Notes under the pieces: model-generated
Databases searched by the model: none
What the model was told of the DNA's origin: nothing
What the model saw: only the letters and a program-made list of their open reading frames with translations
Assembly: GCF_016899955.1 (NCBI RefSeq)
Contig: NZ_JACJJL010000004.1
Coordinates: 1-64,000 of the forward strand
DNA from: Marseilla massiliensis
Lineage (GTDB): Bacteria; Bacteroidota; Bacteroidia; Bacteroidales; Bacteroidaceae
Length of the DNA stretch: 64,000 bases
Reading direction: 5' to 3'
Shown here: positions 1 to 8,049 of the stretch, piece after piece
How positions within the stretch are numbered: the first letter of the stretch is position 1
Layout of the letters: each line of letters starts with the position of its first letter
Translations under genes and position numbers: made by a program

Positions 1-100
1 CTCTGTATCTCAGTTTCTCAAAGAACTCTTTCTTTTGGTGCTCATCAGGTTGTTCCCTGAAAGCGGATGCAAAGGTAGGCATTTTTCTGACACCAACAAA
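1..100 (-). promoter_or_regulatory. Leftward promoter and leader leaving the window, possibly of an rRNA operon
   Basis: Read on the minus strand there is a TACCTTTG -7 box (plus-strand 70-77) with TTTG 19 bp upstream (97-100), the Bacteroidetes spacing. The predicted transcript runs out through position 1. At 15-26 it contains GTTCTTTGAGAA, which resembles the boxA antitermination motif of bacterial rRNA leaders. This suggests, but does not prove, that an rRNA operon lies to the left. No gene is visible inside the window. Confidence 0.5.
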
Positions 101-820
101 GAATTGGCAAAGAAATCTTCATGTATTTAACTTTCGTTTGCATTTAACCAGCGTTACATCAAGCAAATGTGTGCGCACACATTATAATATAAATGCGAGT
201 CAGACGAACCAGGCAACACATACAACTACGCTCCAGCATGCGCTGTGCATCGATGCGCGGCTTTTGTTGAAACCAACAACAAGCAGTTGCGGCACCAGGC
301 TGGCACGAATTTTCAAAAAACGGCAACCAGACCCGCCGGGCATGCGCCAAGGTTGCCTATGCAGGCTTACCTTGGGCTTCGCCATGCTGCGGGCATCCTG
401 CCGGCCGACCACAGAGCCAAACCACTTTGACATATAACGACCGGCATGGGCCAAAGACACGGCGGGATGCAGGCATAAGAAGCCGTGGGGCGCGATGCAG
501 GCCGTATAGCGTGGCGAAACGGCACATAACGCCGCGCCATACGCGCCCTCTTGCAAGCCGAAATGGCATATAGGGCAACCCCGCTGACAGACAATGACTT
601 ACAGACACGCGCCGCTGCCCTGCAAACATCACCCGGATTTTACGCCACAATGCGGCCAAACAACATTTAAACGCCTCGGCCACGGCTTGCCGCGGCGGCC
701 GCAGGCAGAAGCCCAACCACTGCCGCAAGGGCGCCATCGGCCGGGCGCGCATGGCCCGGGCTTGGGCCAAGGGAACATTCAGCACCACATCATACAGATG
801 CGCCAACAACCGCCGGCATA
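101..820. other. Gene-free stretch
   Basis: Several overlapping reading frames exist here, but none has a recognisable domain, a signal peptide or a TAnnTTTG promoter. The sequence is repetitive and GC-rich from about 300 onward and includes a 22-bp-period array (listed separately). I see no gene. Confidence 0.6.
492..579. repeat. 22-bp-period palindromic array (locus 1, degenerate)
   Basis: Units begin near 492, 514, 536 and 558, 22 bp apart. The best-preserved unit starts GCGAAACGGCAC. This is the weakest of the ten or more arrays of this family in the window; the period holds but the core is eroded. Confidence 0.45.
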
Positions 821-1020
821 TAAGTAGCTGTTCAAAATTAACCGATACAATAGACCTTGCAGGTGTCCTCTATATCTTTGCCACCATCTTGTGTGCTCTT
901 TCGGGCCGAATGCCAAAGTCTCATCGGTCGCGTAGCCCGCTACGCTCCCTCTTCGGACTTTGGCATGCATCTACGAAATAGCGCACAATTTGATGGCAAT
1001 TAATTTTGAACACCTACTTA
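821..1020. mobile_element. MITE-like element, copy 1 (200 bp)
   Basis: The ends are 21-bp inverted repeats: TAAGTAGCTGTTCAAAATTAA at 821-841 and its complement with one mismatch at 1000-1020. Inside are nested inverted repeats: ATGCCAAAGTC against GACTTTGGCAT, and GCGTAG against CTACGC around a CCCG loop. A TATCTTTG box sits at 873-880. There is no coding capacity. Further copies lie at 4818-5016 and 7795-7905. I could not identify a clear target-site duplication. Confidence 0.75.
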
Positions 1021-1106
1021 ACAATGGAAAAGACGCACACCAAAACACATCACCAACCGGCAACACCCCAATCGCGGGCGTACCCGCGTTATGTCGACAC
1101 AAAGCA

Positions 1107-1136
1107 TTGCCACATGGATAAAAATGACTATCTTTG
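1107..1136 (+). promoter_or_regulatory. Promoter of the endonuclease gene
   Basis: TATCTTTG at 1129-1136 with TTG at 1107-1109, 19 bp apart. It lies about 40 bp upstream of the ATG at 1179 and supports that start rather than the in-frame ATG at 1134, which falls at the expected transcription start. Confidence 0.7.
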
Positions 1137-1178
1137 CAAAATATATCAAACGGACATTACATAACAACATATTTACTA

Positions 1179-2672
1179 ATGAAGAAAACTACCATTTCCA
1201 GAGCCATCGCAGCCATTGCGGTGGCCATGAACACAGCTCCTTCGGCGGCACAGATACCGGCCGGGTATTACGACAACCTGAAAGGGAAAAGCGGGGCTGA
1301 GCTTAAGAATGCCGTGCACGAAACAATAAAAGACGCCAACGTGCTCGACTACGGCAAGGGCAAGGGCCACACTTGGGAGGGATTCTACACCACCGACCGC
1401 ACAGCCGACAACCAAGTGATTGACAGATACAGCAACGACACGAGGTACTTCGGCTCAAAGGGAAGCTCGGTGGGCGGAATGAACATAGAGCACTCGTTTC
1501 CGAAGAGCTGGTGGGGAGGCTCAGAAAACCAGGCCTACAAAGACCTTTACAACCTGATGCCGAGCGAGCAGAAAATAAACTCGGCCAAATCGAACTACCC
1601 GATGGGCGAGGTAAGCAAGGCCACAACAGACAACGGCTGCACGAAGGTGGGAACCGGCAGCAAAGGCTACAAGCTATGGGAACCGGCCGACAAATGGAAA
1701 GGTGACTTTGCCCGGGCCTACATGTACATGGCCACCACTTACCAGGACTTCACGTGGAAAGGCACGCAAGCCTTGCAGATACTTCAAAAGGGCGACTACC
1801 CCACCCTGCAGCCATGGGCATACAAACTGTATATAAGCTGGGCCAAGACCGACGCCCCCGACGAGACGGAGACATCGCGCAACGAGGCCGTAAGCCGCAT
1901 ACAGGGCAACCGCAACCCCTTTGTAGACTTCCCAAACCTGATGGAATACATCTGGGGCGACAGCACCGACTATGCCTTCGACCCCGGGACGACGCTGTGC
2001 ACATCGGAATATACACCCGGCGGCGAAGCACCGGAACAAGGCACCATTTACACCGCCATATTCACAGACGGCACAGGCGGATGCACAATAAGCAACAAGG
2101 AGGTGCCACAAGACGGCTTCGAGGTTTGGAGGCTTGACAACAAATACGGCTGGAAGGGCACAGCCTTCGCTAACAACACCAACAATGCAGCCGACGCATC
2201 GGTGGTGACACCCGAGCTGGACCTGACCGGATATGCCACCGCCACGCTCACCTTCAGCCATGCAGCCAACTTCTTCGCTTCGCCGGCCGACGCTCTGGCG
2301 GTCGAGGTCATCTGCGACGGAGTGGCCACGCCGCTCAACGGCATCAACTGGCCACGCGGCAACAGCTGGGCATTCAACGAGTCGGGCGACATAAGCCTCA
2401 ACGCCTTCGCCGGCAAGAAGATAAAGATTGCATTCCACTATACCAGCACCAGCCAAGAGGCCGGCACTTGGGAGATAAAGTCGATGACGGTAAGCGGCGA
2501 AAGACTGCCAAGCGACATATCGGCGCCATCAACCGGAAAGGCGGCTTTCGACCCGTCGGAACCATACGAGACATACACCATCGACGGCAGGAAAACAACA
2601 AATGCCGACCATGACGGCGTGACAATAATACGCCAAGGCGGAAACACATGGAAAGTGGCACCCCGCAAATAA
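1179..2672 (+). CDS. Secreted endonuclease I family nuclease
   Basis: 497 residues. A signal peptide (MKKTT..., about 25 residues, ending near AAQ) is followed by an endonuclease I domain. Its NIEHSFPKSWWGG motif has the catalytic His near residue 105, and DLYNLMP with KSNYP follows at about 123-141. These match the His-metal active site of the EndA/NucM family, which degrades DNA non-specifically outside the cell. Residues of about 290-455 form a beta-rich module resembling adhesin or jelly-roll domains. The last 35 residues (TYTIDGR ... IIRQGG) resemble a T9SS sorting tail. A strong terminator follows at 2728, so the gene is probably monocistronic. It likely serves nutrient scavenging or biofilm DNA turnover. 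The family call is secure; the C-terminal roles are inferred. Confidence 0.88.
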   Translation: MKKTTISRAIAAIAVAMNTAPSAAQIPAGYYDNLKGKSGAELKNAVHETIKDANVLDYGKGKGHTWEGFYTTDRTADNQVIDRYSNDTRYFGSKGSSVGGMNIEHSFPKSWWGGSENQAYKDLYNLMPSEQKINSAKSNYPMGEVSKATTDNGCTKVGTGSKGYKLWEPADKWKGDFARAYMYMATTYQDFTWKGTQALQILQKGDYPTLQPWAYKLYISWAKTDAPDETETSRNEAVSRIQGNRNPFVDFPNLMEYIWGDSTDYAFDPGTTLCTSEYTPGGEAPEQGTIYTAIFTDGTGGCTISNKEVPQDGFEVWRLDNKYGWKGTAFANNTNNAADASVVTPELDLTGYATATLTFSHAANFFASPADALAVEVICDGVATPLNGINWPRGNSWAFNESGDISLNAFAGKKIKIAFHYTSTSQEAGTWEIKSMTVSGERLPSDISAPSTGKAAFDPSEPYETYTIDGRKTTNADHDGVTIIRQGGNTWKVAPRK

Positions 2673-2727
2673 ACATCATGCAGGCTGACAGCCTTGCACC
2701 ACAAACACATTGAACGTGGATTACCGC

Positions 2728-2767
2728 TTGCCGCGCCGTGCGTAGTGCACGGCGCGGCAAGTATTTT
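2728..2767 (+). terminator. Rho-independent terminator after the nuclease gene
   Basis: A 14-bp perfect stem (2728-2741 with 2747-2760), a GTAGT loop, then GTATTTT. It lies 55 bp past the nuclease stop. Confidence 0.75.
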
Positions 2768-3052
2768 CCAGGGGCAGGCAATAAGGGAGGAGAGACGGGA
2801 ACGCCCACGCCGGCAACCATGCCCCAACCGGCAACAAGACCGCCCTGTGCCCGTAAAGCCGCCTGGCGCCATGCAACCCACAGGCCAACAGGCCCACCGA
2901 GGCACCTTGCGCCGACGCAAACAGCCGCCCATCAGGCAATGACGGCAATCAACACGAACGGCAACAGCATGCGATTGTTGCCCGACAATGGCCCCAAAAT
3001 GGCAAAAAAACAGACAAAGCGACTGTTTTTATAGTTATGTGGAACACAGGGG
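2768..3052. other. Gene-free stretch
   Basis: GC-rich sequence with short reading frames only. No promoter box, homology or structured repeat was recognised before the next promoter. Confidence 0.55.
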
Positions 3053-3076
3053 TTTGACATATATTATATATATTTG
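3053..3076 (+). promoter_or_regulatory. Candidate promoter for the 3168 gene
   Basis: TATATTTG at 3069-3076 is a good -7 box about 90 bp upstream of the ATG. The nearest upstream TTTG (3053-3056) is only 12 bp away, so the -33 assignment is uncertain. Confidence 0.5.
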
Positions 3077-3167
3077 CAGGCATAGACAAAGATATTTGCA
3101 GCGGCATTGAGAACTTCCGCAGCATAGATGCAGAACCATATCATTCACTTAATAAAAAGAAAAAGCT

Positions 3168-4748
3168 ATGCAACTAATTCATTACTCATTTCTACAAGGC
3201 TTTATGCTTGCCGCCCTGGCCTTGCCAGCCCATGGCCAGCAAGCCCCGGTGAGCCCACAGACGCTGCCAGTCAAACACAAGTTGACCGCCGCCCCCAAAG
3301 TGATAATCTCAACGATTCCCGATGTGATACGCACACCGGAAGGCCAGAGGCACGACAACTGCATCAGGGCCGCACACGGTTTTTATGACAGCTACTACGA
3401 CCTGAACGAATACGACAACACGGAGGCCGTGGGCAGCTATGTGACCGGGAGCGACGGAACGGTGTACATGCTCAACCCCATATCGTATATGGTGAGCAAC
3501 ACTTACATGAAGCTTGACCCGTACAACGGCGACACGCTGGTGGCACGCCTGCCACAAATCGTGGTGGCAGAAAGCTACGGCAACAGTTTTGTGGCAAAGA
3601 TGAAGCAGGACGGCCAGGACAACTGGACGCTTAACGCAGACCAAAACATGTACTTCGTGCTGCGCAACGACACGCTGAAAGCCCTCGACGACACACGAGA
3701 GACGCCGCTGGGCTTCATCGACGAGTCGGAGTCTTGGTACGCCGTTGAATACGGGCACGTCTTTACCAAGAACCCCTACAAAGCCGTGACTGTGCCTGAA
3801 GGGGCCCGCGACCAGAAGTACTCGCTCAACAGGCGCCTCGTGGTAAGCGCACGCCTCACCGACGACGCCCTGTTCATCAACGACCCGTCGACGCCCGGAC
3901 TATGGCTGAAAGGCACCAAGGACGCAGAGGGCAACTACCACTTTGCAGCCAAAGAGTATATGGGAGTGAACGAGAGGTTCATTTCGCACCAGTTCCAGAT
4001 GCCCGCCAGCTACGTGGTCAAGAGCGATGAATACGGCAATTACAACGACTACACCTACATGGACGAACTGGTGATGCGCCCTTCCGGCACCGACGGCATG
4101 CTGACAAGCGTAGGCAACGTGTCGCTGCTGAGCAGCCTGTCAACCACCAAGATAAACCCCGTTGGCATCATAGACAACCCGGTACTGATACCATACAATG
4201 AAGTAGCAGCCGAACCGGTGGCACCCAAGATAGAGAAAGTGGGTAGGTACATCGAGGATTACGGTGCAGAGATAATATTCACAATGGAGTTGGAGAGCAC
4301 CGACGGCAAGTTTATCGACCCCGACAAGCTGTTCTATGAAGTATATGTAGACGACAACACCGAGCCCATACGGTTTGTGCCGGAGGAAGAGGGCGGCCCG
4401 TACCACCGCCTGGACTCTGCGATGACGCAGGTGCCCTATGCTTACTCCGACAACAACTACGACTTCATCTTCAATTACGGACAAGTGAAATTCTACATCT
4501 ATGACTCCGAGATGCAGAAGGTTGGCATACGCACCGTGTACAAAGGCGGCGGCGAGGAGCATGCCTCTCCCATCGTATGGCAACCGACACCGGCCTCCAT
4601 TGCCGGCGTTGGGGCCGACAGCCAAACGCGCACCGAATACACGACACTTTCCGGCATGCGCGTAGAGAAGCCCGCGAAAGGCATTAACATAAGGAAGGTG
4701 ACAGACGCCAACGGCAATGTCAAGGTAGAGAAAATATTGGTGAAATAG
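3168..4748 (+). CDS. Secreted protein of unknown function with a T9SS-like C-terminal tail
   Basis: 526 residues. The N-terminus (MQLIHYSFLQGFMLAALALPAHGQ) is a signal peptide with a likely cut after HGQ. The body is rich in Tyr, Asp and Asn and mostly beta-like, with no catalytic motif I recognise. The C-terminus has TEYTTLSGMRVEKPAKG and then a basic stretch, resembling the tails of the nuclease, PL11 and 22768 proteins in this window. It is probably exported and possibly anchored at the cell surface. The gene has its own upstream promoter box and is followed by a MITE copy and a terminator, so it looks monocistronic. No function is assigned. Confidence 0.75.
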   Translation: MQLIHYSFLQGFMLAALALPAHGQQAPVSPQTLPVKHKLTAAPKVIISTIPDVIRTPEGQRHDNCIRAAHGFYDSYYDLNEYDNTEAVGSYVTGSDGTVYMLNPISYMVSNTYMKLDPYNGDTLVARLPQIVVAESYGNSFVAKMKQDGQDNWTLNADQNMYFVLRNDTLKALDDTRETPLGFIDESESWYAVEYGHVFTKNPYKAVTVPEGARDQKYSLNRRLVVSARLTDDALFINDPSTPGLWLKGTKDAEGNYHFAAKEYMGVNERFISHQFQMPASYVVKSDEYGNYNDYTYMDELVMRPSGTDGMLTSVGNVSLLSSLSTTKINPVGIIDNPVLIPYNEVAAEPVAPKIEKVGRYIEDYGAEIIFTMELESTDGKFIDPDKLFYEVYVDDNTEPIRFVPEEEGGPYHRLDSAMTQVPYAYSDNNYDFIFNYGQVKFYIYDSEMQKVGIRTVYKGGGEEHASPIVWQPTPASIAGVGADSQTRTEYTTLSGMRVEKPAKGINIRKVTDANGNVKVEKILVK

Positions 4749-4817
4749 TCCATTCGACAGAATGACGCATTACCGCTCAACCAAGTGTAAATAACCATAT
4801 ATTCATTTTCAGACGAT

Positions 4818-5016
4818 TAAGTAGCTGTTGAAAATTAACGGAAACCAAACCAATTTAGATGGTTATCTAATCTTTACCATCATCTTGCACGCTCTTCCGC
4901 GTTGTTTCCCAACGCCTCATCGGTAGTATAGCCCGCTACACTTCCACCTCGGACGTTGAAAAACATGCACGGAACTGCGCACAATCTGATGACAAAAAAT
5001 TTTAAACAGCAACTTA
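4818..5016. mobile_element. MITE-like element, copy 2 (199 bp, diverged)
   Basis: The left end TAAGTAGCTGTTGAAAATTA pairs with the right end at 4997-5016 at about 17 of 20 positions. The central inverted repeat differs in sequence from copy 1 (TTTCCCAACG region against CGTTGAAAAAC) but still pairs at 9 of 11 positions. The loop-proximal GTAG-CCCG-CTAC core and the CTCATCGG segment are conserved. The TATCTTTG box of copies 1 and 3 is degraded here. Confidence 0.7.
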
Positions 5017-5027
5017 TGAGCAGACGC

Positions 5028-5067
5028 AAAGACAGCCGCCCGGAATCCAGGCGGCTGTCTTTTTTTG
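5028..5067 (+). terminator. Rho-independent terminator
   Basis: A 13-bp stem (5028-5040 with 5050-5062), a 9-nt loop and a run of T to 5067. It probably ends the 3168 transcript, which would then read through MITE copy 2. Confidence 0.75.
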
Positions 5068-5104
5068 CCGGCCCGCCATTGCAGGGGCCAGCTTCCGGTT
5101 AGGG

Positions 5105-5850
5105 TCAAAAACGGTTCAGCTCGTTTTTACCTGCCCCTTGGCCGCGATACCTGTCGCGCGTGGCGTTGAAGGTATATTGCAGGGTGAGCATGAAAGTGCG
5201 GTTGCTGATTGTACTGAACCTCTGTATGGTGACGTCTTTGCTCATCACCCTCACGTCGCGGTTGCCTTTGTTGAATATGTCATTGGCCTCAAGGGTAAGG
5301 CTGAAACGGTTGTTGAAAAACGCCTTGTACAGCTTTGCGTTTAGATATGACGACTGCTCCTGATACGTGTTGTCGTCGTTGCGGGCGCTCATCCATTGCC
5401 TGTCTACATTCATCCAGATGTCATAAGGCAAGTGGATGGCATTCTGCAATTGCACAAGGGCGACAGGCTTGCCCATGCTCTTGCGTGCGTCTGAATAGTC
5501 GATGGTGAGCCACTGCTTCATTATCCCCACGTTTACCCTCGGCTGCCATATACCGGCCTTGAACTGCCCGCCTACAAAAGCCTGCAGCCCCTGGACCTCA
5601 GGAAGATTGTCTTTCGTAACGAGTTTCACCTCGCCATCATTGCCATAAGGGCGTGCAATGTACATTATCGGGTCTTTCTTATATGTATATGCAACCTGGG
5701 CGAAGAACTGGCGCCATGCTCCCATCAGCTCCAGCGAATGTATTTTCTCGTGCTTCAGAAACGGGTTGCCGCCCTCAAGGGTAAACCGGTTGATATAGTC
5801 TACTGTGCCGTCAAGGTCTTCATATCCTACTGAAGCACACTTATTTTCTA
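5105..5850 (-). pseudogene. C-terminal remnant of a TonB-dependent outer-membrane receptor
   Basis: The reading frame runs from 6049, but recognisable sequence starts only near 5850 (VGYEDLDGTVDYINR, then GGNPFLKHE). This is the familiar segment of the outer-membrane beta-barrel family linked to TonB-dependent receptors. It continues with barrel strands to the C-terminal EANDIFNKGNRDV, YTFNATRDRYRGQGAG and the final NELNRF. About 240 residues remain of a protein that normally has 700 or more: the plug domain and N-terminal barrel are missing. The 70 residues upstream of 5850 are Cys- and Arg-rich, unlike a barrel, and look like translated intergenic DNA. Family assignment is good; loss of function is inferred from the truncation. 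Confidence 0.75.
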
Positions 5851-6052
5851 CCGAAATGCCACATTGGCAAGGCGGAAAACACTTTGCCCGCCGATAAAAC
5901 GAAGAAAACGAAAGGCAACGACAAGGCAAGCCGCCGCCACACCCATACCCCCCGGAAAACACACTGCGGGCCGCCCACAGTGCAGAGCAGAAGCCATAGG
6001 CTTCGCGCCCCACCCGGTTGGCGGCCCGCAGACATATCGGTACAGACAAATA

Positions 6053-6925
6053 TCACTCCGTCTCGGGAGCCTGCCCTATAAGGTCCATGAACTGGTCGAG
6101 TTTCGGTGTGATGATAATCTGCGTGCGGCGGTTGCGCTGCTTGCCCACCTCTGTGTCATTAGACGTCACAGGGTTGTATTCGCCACGGCCTCCGGCAGTG
6201 AGCCTCTTCGGGTCGACGCCATACTGATTTTGCAGTGCCTGCACCACGCTCGAAGCCCTGAGGCACGACAAGTCCCAGTTGTTGCGGATGTTCTTCATCG
6301 ACGCAGCCGATGCGTTCACGGGCACATTGTCGGTATTTCCCTCTATGAGCACGTCATAGTCCTTGTAGTCCTTAATGATCTTGGCAATCTTGCTGAGCGT
6401 CTCTGCAGCCCTGTCGTTGATTTCATAGCTGCCGCTCTTGTAGAGCATGTTGTCGGCCAGCGAGATGTAAACCACGCCCTTGAGCACCTGTACGTCTACC
6501 TCCTTGAGCTCCTCCTTGCTCAGCGAGCGGGTCAGGTTGTTGGTAAGCACAAGGTTGAGCGAGTCGCTCTTGCTCTTCACCTCTACGAGATGGCGGATAT
6601 ACTGGTTCGACTCGTTGATCTGGTCAACCAGCTTATCGATGCTGATGTTGTTCTGCCCGGCGTTGGCAAGACTCTTGTCGAGCGAGCCCTGCAGCGCGGC
6701 ATAGTCTTTTTTCTGCTGTGCCAGTTGGTCTTCCAGGCTTGTCATGCGGGCCGTGCTGGCAGCCAGTTGCTCCTTGGCGTCCTGGTAGTTCTTGGCCATG
6801 TCGCGGAAATTCTCCGACAGTTTCTGGTTTTCCGCCTGACAGTTTTCCAACGACTTCTTGCTCACGCAGCTGCTCATAAGCACACAGCCGGCAATCACTG
6901 AAAACATTACTAAATTTTTCTTCAT
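6053..6925 (-). CDS. OmpA family lipoprotein
   Basis: 290 residues. A lipoprotein signal ends MSSC with the lipidated Cys at 20. Next comes a long coiled coil of about residues 25-130, rich in Gln, Lys, Glu and Ala. A C-terminal OmpA/MotB peptidoglycan-binding domain follows at about 165-280 (LIEGNTDNVPVNA, NWDLSCLRASSVVQAL and AGGRGEYNPV, ending NRRTQIIITPKL). It probably tethers the outer membrane to the cell wall from the periplasmic side. The start is fixed by the lipobox and by a TAACTTTG -7 box about 30 bp upstream. It sits immediately upstream of the receptor remnant on the same strand. Confidence 0.92.
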   Translation of the reverse strand: MKKNLVMFSVIAGCVLMSSCVSKKSLENCQAENQKLSENFRDMAKNYQDAKEQLAASTARMTSLEDQLAQQKKDYAALQGSLDKSLANAGQNNISIDKLVDQINESNQYIRHLVEVKSKSDSLNLVLTNNLTRSLSKEELKEVDVQVLKGVVYISLADNMLYKSGSYEINDRAAETLSKIAKIIKDYKDYDVLIEGNTDNVPVNASAASMKNIRNNWDLSCLRASSVVQALQNQYGVDPKRLTAGGRGEYNPVTSNDTEVGKQRNRRTQIIITPKLDQFMDLIGQAPETE

Positions 6926-6953
6926 ATTCTTTCTGTTTAATTGATATTCCGTG

Positions 6954-6961
6954 CAAAGTTA
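6954..6961 (-). promoter_or_regulatory. -7 box of the OmpA lipoprotein gene
   Basis: TAACTTTG on the minus strand, about 30 bp from the start codon at 6925. No clear TTTG at the -33 position. Confidence 0.55.
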
Positions 6962-7044
6962 TCTATATGACACATAACGCCGCCGAAAGTGACATCGGGT
7001 TAAGTTATTTTAACCCATATCGGCCGTCTTTGATGTTATTTCAG

Positions 7045-7091
7045 AAAAAAAACCTGCGCAGATGGCCATCTATCAAGACCATCTGCGCAGG
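7045..7091 (-). terminator. Rho-independent terminator of the 7157-7444 gene
   Basis: A 13-bp perfect stem (7053-7065 with 7079-7091), followed on the minus strand by eight T (7045-7052). It lies 65 bp past the stop at 7157. Confidence 0.85.
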
Positions 7092-7156
7092 CTGTTCCAC
7101 TTGTGCCCTCGGACTCTGCCCCACCCCGTGAGCCATAATCCCCAAGCTCAATCAGC

Positions 7157-7444
7157 TCAATACTGGAATATCATGCGTACCTTAGCGATTGTCTTGGAAT
7201 GCTTGATTTTCCAGGTTCCATACAGCTGACGAACGCCTTGTGGCAACAGATTCATGTCGCGCAGCCTGCCAAGCAGCAACTCCAATGGTTTACCAGGATG
7301 CGTCTGGTCATCCTTTAACAGGCCTTTGCGATCCAACTCTCGATTGGCTTCGATCGCGTCTATCTCCAATCTTCCCGTGCTAAGCATGTAATCATCCAGA
7401 TCACTGAATATAGCACCTACGTTGAAGCTAAGATAATTAGTCAT
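7157..7444 (-). CDS. Small protein of unknown function (95 residues)
   Basis: MTNYLSFNVGAIFSDLDDYM... to KVRMIFQY. There is no signal peptide, membrane segment or motif I recognise. It is charged, probably soluble and helical, with a basic C-terminal third (WKIKHSKTIAKVRM). It has its own -7 box (TATCTTTG, 7499-7506) and its own terminator, so it is a real independent transcription unit even though it is short. Its base composition is less GC-rich than its neighbours, which could mean acquisition by transfer. I cannot assign a function. Confidence 0.7.
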   Translation of the reverse strand: MTNYLSFNVGAIFSDLDDYMLSTGRLEIDAIEANRELDRKGLLKDDQTHPGKPLELLLGRLRDMNLLPQGVRQLYGTWKIKHSKTIAKVRMIFQY

Positions 7445-7498
7445 AAGCCCTGTATTTTAAGAATTAATGAATGGATGAATTAGTCTCTCTTTCAATCA

Positions 7499-7534
7499 CA
7501 AAGATAGTAAATTTAGGAATACATTGTTACCAAA
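7499..7534 (-). promoter_or_regulatory. Promoter of the 95-residue gene
   Basis: On the minus strand, TATCTTTG (7499-7506) with TTTG about 24 bp upstream (7531-7534). The transcript would have a leader of roughly 50 nt. Confidence 0.55.
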
Positions 7535-7794
7535 AGGAGCATTATTTGCATCAAATTAACACTATTAAAGCAGCGTAAACAAAAATCAACGAGACGCGCC
7601 TTAAAAACGGTACAAACAGCCCCGTATGTGCACCCCCCAACCGGCATGCAGGCAGCACGGGCGACACCGCTGCGGCACGGGCTGCCCGCCGGAAAGCCGA
7701 CGGGCAGGATGCCGCCCCACAGCGGCGTGCAATCCCAGCCCCAACAGCGGCAGGCAACCCGCCACCGCAGTTGCCGAAAGACAGCATTCAGGCA

Positions 7795-7905
7795 TAAATA
7801 GCTGTTCAAAATTAACCGATACAATAGACCTTACAGGTGTCTTCCATTATCTTTGCCACCATCTTGTGTGCTATTTGACGGCAAATGATTTTGAACACCT
7901 ACTTA
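7795..7905. mobile_element. MITE-like element, copy 3 (111 bp, internally deleted)
   Basis: Nearly identical to copy 1 over both ends (CAAAATTAACCGATACAATAG on the left; GATTTTGAACACCTACTTA on the right). It lacks about 90 bp of the centre: the deletion removes the inner hairpin and joins TTGTGTGCT directly to ATTTGACGG. TATCTTTG is kept at 7848-7855. It lies 145 bp upstream of the glycosyltransferase operon. Confidence 0.75.
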
Positions 7906-7956
7906 AAAATGGTGAAAATAATAGTCACATGGGGCTTCGGATTCAGAAATTTTAAT

Positions 7957-7964
7957 TACATTTG
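7957..7964 (+). promoter_or_regulatory. -7 box of the glycosyltransferase operon
   Basis: TACATTTG, about 85 bp upstream of the ATG at 8050. The -33 element is weak (TTCG near 7936). Confidence 0.5.
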
Positions 7965-8049
7965 CATCAACAACGGGCGGCCTCCGACCCCGACGCCGGC
8001 ACGGCCTCGGCATGCGCCGGCCGCCCGCGAGCCACATTACCACACAGCC

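Noticed and set aside
1134..1178. Upstream start for the nuclease
   Set aside because: The ATG at 1134 lies inside the TATCTTTG box; the ATG at 1179 starts a proper signal peptide.
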